Origin: Deltaproteobacteria bacterium
GTDB taxonomy: Bacteria > Desulfobacterota > Desulfobacteria > Desulfobacterales > SURF-15
Assembly (NCBI GenBank): GCA_024644775.1
Contig: JAHEHB010000369.1
Location: 1 to 5,584, forward strand
Length of the DNA stretch: 5,584 nt
Reading direction: 5' to 3'
In this document: positions 1 to 4,952 of the stretch, in pieces
Layout of the letters: every line of letters starts with the position of its first letter
How positions within the stretch are numbered: the first letter of the stretch is position 1
Notes under the pieces: generated by a model
Seen by the model: the letters and a program-made list of their open reading frames with translations, nothing else
Databases searched by the model: none
What the model was told of the DNA's origin: nothing
Translations under genes and position numbers: made by a program

Positions 1-1035
1 GGTTTTCTGGTTCATCAACTGAATGAAATGATTGACGAGCAGAGGAATATCCTCTTTGCGGTCCCGAAGCGGGGGGATAAAAATCGGAAATACTTTGAGC
101 CGATAGTACAGGTCATCCCGGAAATTCCCTTCGCGCACCATACCGTAAAGGTCTTTGTGTGTGGCGGTGACAACCCGAATATCGATCTTGCGTTTTTTCG
201 ATTCCCCGACACGTTCGATTTCCCGTTCCTGCACCACCCGCAGCAGCTTAACTTGGATGAGCGGACTCAATTCCCCGATCTCATCCAGGAAAATGGTGCC
301 ACCACCCGCCTCTTCAAAACGACCGGCCCGGTCTCGAACAGCGCCGGTGAAAGCCCCTTTTACGTGCCCGAACAGCTCGCTTTCCAAAAGCGTTTCTGAC
401 AAAGCACTACAATTGACAGTCATCAACGGACTCTCGCGCCTTTCACTGTTGTAGTGAATCGCCCCGGCCACGAGTTCCTTGCCCACGCCGCTCTCTCCCT
501 GGACCAGTATGGTCGCGTCACTGGCGGCGGCTGCCCGGATCGCAGCAAACACCTGGCGCATGGCATTGCTCTTGCCGATAATGTTGTCCATGCGGTGAAC
601 TTCACCCAGCCGTCGGGTGGCTTCTTCAGCCCTCTGGCGAGCCCGGGTCAGTTCGGTAATGTCGGTCACGGTTTCGACCACCCCGATGATTTTATTGTTC
701 TCGTCTGTGACCACACCGGCATTCTTGATCACCGGCACATCATGACCGTCTTTATGGCGCACGTTGCATTCCTTGGCCTCCGAGGTACCGTGTTCAACGA
801 CACCGCATTTCTTGATACCGCCCGGACATTTTTTCCCAAAGCAACGGCTGCATTCCAACAATTCGCACGTTTTTCCCAAGGCTTCCCGGGCCGTATAGCC
901 GCTGATACGCTCCATGGATCGATTCCAGAATGAAATCCGTCCATCGATATCCAAGGTAAACACGCCATCTGCCATGGAATGGACGATCTGATTGGCAAAT
1001 TGGATATTCCAGATTTGGTGGGTTTGGTCGTCCAT
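1..1035 (-). CDS. PAS domain sigma-54-dependent transcriptional activator (NtrC family), C-terminus cut by window edge
   Basis: Reading from the ATG at 1035 down to base 1 gives 345 codons with no stop; the C-terminal part, including the expected HTH, lies outside the window. Residues about 10-125 form a PAS sensor (ADGVFTLDIDGRISFWN near the start, VVETVTDITELT at the end), followed by a short helical linker. The AAA+ domain starts near residue 146. Visible motifs are Walker A GESGVGKE (180-187), the sigma-54 contact loop GAFTGA (227-232), Walker B IFLDE (248-252), a sensor I region VVTATHKDL (288-296), and FRDDLYYRL (305-313) with the usual arginines. The set is complete, so the protein should be an active, ATP-driven sigma-54 activator. 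There is no receiver domain, so control should come from the PAS domain. That domain is unusually rich in cysteine: C57, C62, C65, C70, C77 and C90. AAGGAG lies 11 bases before the ATG. It is divergent from every other intact gene here. The family call is secure; the regulon and signal are not visible. Confidence 0.96.
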   Translation of the reverse strand, partial: MDDQTHQIWNIQFANQIVHSMADGVFTLDIDGRISFWNRSMERISGYTAREALGKTCELLECSRCFGKKCPGGIKKCGVVEHGTSEAKECNVRHKDGHDVPVIKNAGVVTDENNKIIGVVETVTDITELTRARQRAEEATRRLGEVHRMDNIIGKSNAMRQVFAAIRAAAASDATILVQGESGVGKELVAGAIHYNSERRESPLMTVNCSALSETLLESELFGHVKGAFTGAVRDRAGRFEEAGGGTIFLDEIGELSPLIQVKLLRVVQEREIERVGESKKRKIDIRVVTATHKDLYGMVREGNFRDDLYYRLKVFPIFIPPLRDRKEDIPLLVNHFIQLMNQKT

Positions 1036-1064
1036 TTTTTTGAATGCTCCTTGTTCTTGGCGGG

Positions 1065-1083
1065 ACGTTACTGTAACGTTACA
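1065..1083. promoter_or_regulatory. Palindromic operator-like site in the regulator's 5' leader
   Basis: TGTAACGTTACA at 1072-1083 is a perfect 12-base palindrome. It overlaps a second inverted repeat, ACGTTAC-T-GTAACGT (1065-1079), giving three GTTAC/GTAAC half-sites in 19 bases. It lies 30-48 bases before the regulator's ATG and just downstream of a possible promoter, where a bound repressor could block transcription. A dimeric repressor or autoregulation is inferred; the binding protein is unknown. Confidence 0.45.
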
Positions 1084-1097
1084 AACCGTTTATCTAT

Positions 1098-1126
1098 CTC
1101 TAATTAAAATTTATCGATTTTGTCAA
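1098..1126 (-). promoter_or_regulatory. Possible sigma-70-type promoter for the PAS/sigma-54 regulator
   Basis: On the minus strand a perfect TTGACA -35 hexamer lies at 1126-1121. With a 17- or 18-base AT-rich spacer it is followed by TTAGAG or TAGAGA, a poor -10 match. Transcription would begin around 1090 and run into the palindrome at 1065-1083 and then the regulator gene. The -35 is convincing; the weak -10 keeps confidence low. Confidence 0.35.
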
Positions 1127-1200
1127 TAGCGGCAGATACCATGAACGAAGGAAAACCCGGAAGACCGGCAAATTAAGTTTCACATCCCTTTATCTAAGAC

Positions 1201-1281
1201 CCCGGCTTAGCAGGTCATTATAGAGGCAACGGATATTCTTTTGATCGAAAAGGTTGTTACGCATTGGATTTACGAGCCGGG
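1201..1281. repeat. Long-range inverted repeat, CCCGGCT / AGCCGGG
   Basis: CCCGGCT at 1201-1207 is perfectly complementary to AGCCGGG at 1275-1281, with a 67-base interior. The right arm continues into GGGC repeats and then a run of five T (about 1281-1294), which looks like one half of a terminator. The loop is too long for a simple intrinsic terminator, and no plus-strand gene ends just before it. It could be the base of a structured RNA or an arm of a decayed mobile repeat. Chance is possible at this arm length. Confidence 0.25.
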
Positions 1282-1320
1282 CGGGCGGGTTTTTGATTAT
1301 GGCGTTAAATGAACGTTACT

Positions 1321-1494
1321 TTATTGGAGATTAAACACCTGTAACGCCTTCTTACACCTTGCAATCACCCCAAATTTCCTCAGCATCTCCGGCTTAAATT
1401 CTAACAGACTGAAATTAATACTGATCGGATTTTGTGTGCGCTTCCATAAGTTTTGGCATGATTGTTGATAATTACGATGGTATGCGATCGATCT
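1321..1494 (-). pseudogene. Minus-strand gene remnant: C-terminal fragment without a start codon
   Basis: On the minus strand 57 sense codons run from 1494 to a TAA at 1321-1323, directly after consecutive TAA and TGA codons at 1500-1495. The reading looks protein-like: a basic, aromatic first half (AYHRNYQQSCQNLWKR, residues 4-19), then SLLEFKPEMLRKFGVIARCK (29-48) and a basic end. The only in-frame ATG is internal (residue 37) and would leave about 20 residues with no clear ribosome binding site. The simplest reading is the 3' end of a lost gene, or part of a dispersed element that carries such an end. I do not recognise the family. A chance open frame of this length is also possible. Confidence 0.35.
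1454..1468 (+). promoter_or_regulatory. Weak sigma-54-like promoter upstream of the HesB-like gene
   Basis: TGGCATG, four bases, then TTGA matches the sigma-54 consensus TGGCACG-N4-TTGC in the -24 element and in spacing, but has GA instead of the nearly invariant GC at -12. It lies about 70 bases before the ATG at 1538. The nearby sigma-54 activator gene makes it worth listing, but the -12 mismatch may make it non-functional. Confidence 0.22.
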
Positions 1495-1537
1495 TTATCA
1501 TTATCCTGAATAACACTTTGACCCGAAAGAACCGACG

Positions 1538-1852
1538 ATGCTCATTGTTACACCATCAGCAACCGAAATGATCTCAACATACTTCGAAGGTAAAAAAGTT
1601 TCACCGATTCGTATTTTTCACCAGTCCGGAGGGTGAGGTCCGCCATCATTAGCAATGGCTCTGGACGAGCCCAAAGAAACAGACGCAGTCTATCGCATCG
1701 ACGGATTTGAGTATATCATCGACGATGATCTGCTGAATGCGTTTCAGCCCATTACAATCGATTACAAAGCCGTCGGTTTTTTAATTACCGGCGGCAACAA
1801 GACAGCGGATTCCCGTTTCGGCTGTAAGACCGAGCACCCCTGCAGCCGCTGA
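1538..1852 (+). CDS. HesB/IscA-like iron-sulfur protein with in-frame TGA, candidate selenoprotein (Sec33)
   Basis: The frame from ATG 1538 encodes 32 residues (MLIVTPSATE to IFHQSGG), meets TGA at 1634-1636, and continues in the same frame through GPPSLAMALDEPKETD to a second TGA at 1850-1852, about 104 residues in all. Both halves match what I know of small HesB/IscA-like proteins of sulfate reducers: an N-terminal VTPSAT..I..YFEGK..SPIRIF segment, then a GG-Cys-G turn, then LAMALDEP. The TGA replaces the cysteine of that turn. The next cysteines are C96 and C102; E. coli IscA has C35, C99 and C101, so the spacing from residue 33 to C96 fits. Such proteins bind iron or Fe-S clusters and may act as assembly carriers. 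A SECIS-like hairpin follows at 1657-1671. Against function: the ribosome binding site is weak and the C-terminus is less cysteine-rich than usual, so a pseudogene made by a Cys-to-TGA change is the alternative. If TGA stops, only a 32-residue peptide is made. Confidence 0.68.
1657..1671 (+). promoter_or_regulatory. Candidate bacterial SECIS hairpin after the in-frame TGA
   Basis: GGCTC-TGGAC-GAGCC forms a perfect 5-base-pair stem with a 5-base loop whose second base is G. The loop starts 25 bases after the TGA at 1634-1636. Bacterial SECIS elements are small hairpins within the coding region, with the loop roughly 16-37 bases past the UGA and a G among its first two bases, so position and shape fit. 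The same bases encode the conserved ALDEP residues, so part of the symmetry could be coding coincidence. A competing hairpin pairs 1638-1646 with 1655-1666. Confidence 0.45.
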
Positions 1853-1978
1853 TTGACGACCTCAAATTCTGCGCCTGCTGCTCGGACGATACACAAAGCC
1901 TGCGTCATTAAGTGAGGGCGGATAAATACACAAGGATTCTGTTCAGCTTTTTCGATAGTAACCGCTGGGAGAAATATG

Positions 1979-2302
1979 ATGATTGAATTAGATCAGGTAT
2001 CCCACAGAGATTTTAAAAACACGATATCAAATGGCGTGAGCATCGTTGACTTCAACACCCCTTGGAGCGCTCCCTGTCGCGCCCAGGAGCTCATTATCGC
2101 AGAACTGGGAATAGCTTACCAGGGCAGAGCCACCGTTGCCACGGTAAATATCGATCAAAGCCGGGAAATTGCATTGAACCTGGAAATACAAAGTATACCG
2201 ACCACCATTATTTTTAAGGATGCGATAGAAGTGAAACGTTTTGTCGGCCTTCAAACCGCAGAAACACTGAACAGGGCCTTAAAAAGCCTATTAGCGGTGT
2301 AG
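1979..2302 (+). CDS. Thioredoxin-fold protein with a Ser-Ala-Pro-Cys active site
   Basis: This 107-residue protein has the length and layout of a classical thioredoxin: SIVDFNTPWSAPCRAQ at about 21-36, ATVNIDQS at 54-61, the cis-proline loop IQSIPTT at 70-76, and a GLQTAETL helix near the end. The canonical WCGPC is W-S-A-P-C here (W29 to C33), so the attacking N-terminal cysteine is serine (AGC codon) while the second cysteine and cis-proline P74 remain. Without that cysteine it should not be a normal disulfide reductase. A monothiol, glutathione- or persulfide-handling, chaperone or binding role is possible but unproven. No signal peptide is seen, so it should be cytoplasmic. Two adjacent ATGs exist (1976 and 1979); GGGAG at 1967-1971 is spaced 7 bases from the second, which I prefer. 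It follows the HesB-like gene and precedes the 87-residue gene by 31 bases. Confidence 0.85.
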   Translation: MIELDQVSHRDFKNTISNGVSIVDFNTPWSAPCRAQELIIAELGIAYQGRATVATVNIDQSREIALNLEIQSIPTTIIFKDAIEVKRFVGLQTAETLNRALKSLLAV

Positions 2303-2333
2303 CTGTTAACAGTTATAAAGAAAGGAGGAAGGC

Positions 2334-2597
2334 ATGTATGCACTTATATACGATGAATATGATCTTCAAAAACCCAAGAAAAAGGTTATTTCAGTTCACA
2401 GAAAACGGCAGACGGCGGAGAAAGCTTTGGAAAAACGTCAACGGGACCTGGGCCGGTCGGTAGAAGAGTGCAACACGCGGATTGTTTGGGTCAAAGGCGC
2501 TGTCAGAAAAGGCGATTATCTTACCGCGCCCGATTTTGAAACTTGGCGCCCGGGAGAAAAAATCCCCGTCGGTGAGCTTTATTCAGACACGGACTAG
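2334..2597 (+). CDS. Small conserved-looking protein of unknown function, 87 residues
   Basis: An excellent ribosome binding site (AAGGAGG at 2322-2328, 5 bases before the ATG) and a protein-like composition support a real gene. The product is soluble and highly charged, with no membrane segment or signal peptide. Residues 13-25 are very basic (KPKKKVISVHRKR); 26-40 should form a charged helix (QTAEKALEKRQRDLG); one cysteine occurs in ECNTRIVWV (45-53); the C-terminal part contains GDYL, FETWRPGEKIP (68-78) and an acidic end. I recall no named family with this pattern, although WRPGEKIP and ECNTRIVW look like conserved motifs. It lies 31 bases after the thioredoxin-like gene, probably co-transcribed. 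A 116-base gap precedes the RACo gene, with no clear promoter or terminator in it. Confidence 0.75.
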   Translation: MYALIYDEYDLQKPKKKVISVHRKRQTAEKALEKRQRDLGRSVEECNTRIVWVKGAVRKGDYLTAPDFETWRPGEKIPVGELYSDTD

Positions 2598-2713
2598 GAT
2601 CTTTTCCGTATAGCTACGTTGAATTATTTTTGACATATGCTGTCCTCCAAATTTCAGCCGAGCGATTATCTTTGCGACGTTGAGAGCTATCATTCAAAAG
2701 GGAGATGAATCGG

Positions 2714-4828
2714 ATGGGTTCGTGCGCGTGCCACCCTGAAATCGATACCAATTTCTTGTGTATGAAGCACAATATCTACCTCTGCGAGGATTGCCTTTCC
2801 TGCCGGGATCCCAAAATTTACTGTAAATACCGATCGTCATGTCCGATCTGGTTCATGCAAAAGCGCAAGGAGGGTTGGGATGCGGATGATCAGGCCGTTA
2901 TCCAGATCGAAAAGCACAAGGTCATTTTCCTTCCGGACAACAAAGACGTCGAAATTCCGCAGGGCAGGACTCTCCTCGATGCCGCTCAAGCAGCGGATAT
3001 CCACTTAAACGCCTCCTGTAGCGGAAAAGGCTCATGCGGAAAATGCAAGTTGGTGCTGGAGTCGGGTCATGTGAATGCAACGCCTTCTCCCCTGCTGACC
3101 CATTCCGAAGTGGAAAAAAATTATGTCCTGGCGTGTCAGAGTCTAATCACCGGAGATCTCACCGTCAGAATTCCCGATGAGGCCATCGAACGTAAATTGA
3201 AAGTTGCCGGAATGGGAGCGGACGCCACCGCCCGGCTCAAAGGGTTGGTGTCGGATATCGAACCGATGTTAAGAGAAATTCCTTTGGAATTGGAGCCGCC
3301 GACTTTGGATGATTCGGTCAGTGACCTGGATCGGCTCAATAGAGGCTTGAAGCGCGCGGGTTGTGACGTAACCCGGCTGAACGTCGGCATCAAGGTAATG
3401 CGTCAGCTTGCCGACGTGGTGCGGAAAGATAACTGGAAAATGACCGTGTCGATCATTCAGCGTAAATGCGCCAACGAAATCCTGGAAGTACGCCCGGGGA
3501 ACGACCAGTACCCACGCTTGGGCCTGGCGATTGACATTGGAACAACTTCAATTGTTGTCTACGTTGTGGATATGACCGACGGCGCCATCATTGCCGCCAC
3601 ATCCGGCCACAATCGCCAAGCCTCCTGCGGTGACGACATCATCAATCGCATCGTGTGTGCTGAAAAAGACGGTGTCAAAAAGTTGAGCCGTATGGCCCTG
3701 GCCACTATCAACAGCTTGATCGGCGAAGCTCTTGACAGCGCCGGAGCGGAAGCGAAACATGTTAAAAACGTTGTACTTTCCGGCAACACCACCATGGCCC
3801 ACCTTCTTTTGCAGATCGAACCGCGTTATATCCGCAGGGAGCCTTATGTTCCGACGATATCTGAATTTCCCATTTTGAAGGCCGGGGAAATCGGAATCAA
3901 ATCCAACCCGATGGCTGCGGTATACATCATGCCCGGGCCAGCCAGCTATGTTGGGGGAGATATTGTCTCCGGCCTGATTTATGCCGGTTTTCACAGAGAA
4001 GCACCGCTGACGATGTTCATCGACATCGGCACCAACGGCGAAATCGTGTTGGGCAACAAAGACTGGCTCATGACCGCGGCATGCAGCGCCGGACCGGCTT
4101 TTGAAGGTGGGGGGATACGTTGGGGTATGCGAGCGGAAGAAGGTGCTATCGAAAAGGTCTCCATCGCGAAAGGCTCCTTCGAGCCCTCGTATTCTACCGT
4201 AGAGAATGCCGCTCCGAGGGGCATCTGCGGTTCCGGCATGATCGATTTGATATCCGAAATGCTGCGGCGGGGGATTATTGACCGCAGCGGGAAGTTTCAG
4301 CTGAAAACCGGCCATCCAAGAACTAAAAACGAAAACGGCGAAATGACATACATTCTGGCATACGCCTCGGAAGCTGCAATGGAAGAAGATATCATTTTTT
4401 CTGAAACCGATATCAAGAACCTCATTCTGAGCAAGGCAGCGGTTTATGCCGGATTCACGGTTCTTTTGAACCAGGCCGGACTCGATTTTCCCATGGTCGA
4501 TCGGGTGATCATTAGCGGCGGATTCGGTCGGTACCTCGACGTTGAAAAGGCCATTTCGATTGGCTTGCTGCCGGATATCGAGCGAAAAAGATTTCAATAC
4601 CTTGGCAACAGCTCGATCGCCGGAGCCTATATGACCTTGTTGTCCAATCGATATCGCCAGGAGGCGCGTGACATTTGCAACAATATGACCTACATCGATT
4701 TCTCCAGTAATGTTAAATATATGGAAGAACTTACCTCGGCGATGTTTTTACCCCATACAAACATGAATGCATTCCCCAGTGTCATTGTTGAGAGGGCGAC
4801 GTCAGATTCCCGTACGACATCGGCGTGA
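2714..4828 (+). CDS. RACo-like reductive activator of corrinoid proteins (2Fe-2S ferredoxin plus ASKHA ATPase, DUF4445), with Cys-rich N-terminus
   Basis: A 704-residue cytoplasmic protein. Residues 62-150 are a [2Fe-2S] ferredoxin domain with ligands C102, C108 and C111 (SCSGKGSCGKCK) and C141. A linker follows, then the ASKHA fold typical of RACo: phosphate motif LAIDIGTTS (271-279), NVVLSGNTTM, a second FIDIGTNGEIVLG (435-447), AACSAGPAFEGGG (455-467), GICGSG, and VIISGGFGRYLDVEKAI near the end. RACo proteins couple ATP to re-reduction of inactive cob(II)alamin in corrinoid methyl-transfer proteins. Ahead of this sits an extra 45-residue block (C4, C6, H7, C16, H19, C24, C27, C30, C37, C43) resembling a B-box zinc finger, which makes the protein longer than classical RACo (about 630 residues). 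I chose ATG 2714 because AAGGGAG ends at 2704, 9 bases upstream; ATG 2705 directly abuts it. No corrinoid protein is visible in the window, so the partner is unknown. Confidence 0.94.
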   Translation: MGSCACHPEIDTNFLCMKHNIYLCEDCLSCRDPKIYCKYRSSCPIWFMQKRKEGWDADDQAVIQIEKHKVIFLPDNKDVEIPQGRTLLDAAQAADIHLNASCSGKGSCGKCKLVLESGHVNATPSPLLTHSEVEKNYVLACQSLITGDLTVRIPDEAIERKLKVAGMGADATARLKGLVSDIEPMLREIPLELEPPTLDDSVSDLDRLNRGLKRAGCDVTRLNVGIKVMRQLADVVRKDNWKMTVSIIQRKCANEILEVRPGNDQYPRLGLAIDIGTTSIVVYVVDMTDGAIIAATSGHNRQASCGDDIINRIVCAEKDGVKKLSRMALATINSLIGEALDSAGAEAKHVKNVVLSGNTTMAHLLLQIEPRYIRREPYVPTISEFPILKAGEIGIKSNPMAAVYIMPGPASYVGGDIVSGLIYAGFHREAPLTMFIDIGTNGEIVLGNKDWLMTAACSAGPAFEGGGIRWGMRAEEGAIEKVSIAKGSFEPSYSTVENAAPRGICGSGMIDLISEMLRRGIIDRSGKFQLKTGHPRTKNENGEMTYILAYASEAAMEEDIIFSETDIKNLILSKAAVYAGFTVLLNQAGLDFPMVDRVIISGGFGRYLDVEKAISIGLLPDIERKRFQYLGNSSIAGAYMTLLSNRYRQEARDICNNMTYIDFSSNVKYMEELTSAMFLPHTNMNAFPSVIVERATSDSRTTSA

Positions 4829-4926
4829 AGAACGGTGCCAACGAACCGGCAAGGATTATTTACTCTCAGCTGGGCCAAATTGTAGACCCCGATAAACTTG
4901 TTAAATTGATCCTTCGCCGTTCATAA
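4825..4926 (+). CDS. Possible 33-residue ORF overlapping the RACo stop (GTGA)
   Basis: A GTG at 4825-4827 overlaps the RACo stop codon in the GTGA arrangement typical of translational coupling and opens a 33-codon frame ending TAA at 4924-4926, just before the ferredoxin gene. The peptide reads naturally (KNGANEPARIIYSQLG then QIVDPDKLVKLI and a basic end), with no cysteine or membrane segment. The frame is also open back to a TGA at 4789-4791, so it may instead be the remains of a longer C-terminus separated from RACo by a frameshift, or chance. No good ribosome binding site lies before the GTG. I do not recognise it. Confidence 0.25.
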   Translation: MKNGANEPARIIYSQLGQIVDPDKLVKLILRRS

Positions 4927-4952
4927 GACATGAAACCATAGGGAGTTCACAT

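Larger units (their letters stand above)
1036..1537. other. Intergenic region of about 500 bases without an intact gene
   Basis: This stretch separates the minus-strand regulator from the plus-strand genes and is visibly richer in AT than the flanking coding DNA. It contains the operator-like palindrome and possible promoter (1065-1126), an inverted repeat pairing 1201-1207 with 1275-1281, a minus-strand open stretch without a start codon (1321-1494), and a weak sigma-54-like site (1454-1468). An 11-codon ATG frame at 1141-1176 has no ribosome binding site. No tRNA, rRNA, CRISPR repeat or intact insertion sequence was seen. A decayed gene or dispersed element probably occupies about 1200-1500. 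Confidence 0.6.

Noticed and set aside
454..933. Long plus-strand open frame opposite the regulator
   Set aside because: It is antisense to a regulator whose minus-strand frame has every PAS and AAA+ motif in order; the plus reading shows no family features.
1141..1176. 11-codon ATG frame in the intergenic region
   Set aside because: Too short, no ribosome binding site and no recognisable peptide; expected by chance.
1655..1852. A separate 65-residue gene starting at the internal ATG 1655
   Set aside because: It begins in the middle of a HesB-like domain, has no ribosome binding site, and the upstream half continues in the same frame across the TGA; it is better read as part of the 1538-1852 gene.
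2303..2312. CTGTTAACAG palindrome between the thioredoxin-like and 87-residue genes
   Set aside because: Only 10 bases with no loop, in a short gap between genes that appear co-transcribed; not enough for an operator or terminator.
2598..2713. TTGACA at about 2631 as a promoter for the RACo gene
   Set aside because: No acceptable -10 hexamer lies 15-19 bases downstream, and a TTTGC further on has no GG at the spacing sigma-54 needs.
3548..4597. 349-codon minus-strand open frame opposite the RACo gene
   Set aside because: The plus strand encodes intact RACo motifs through this whole interval; the antisense reading lacks recognisable domains and is a by-product of codon bias.
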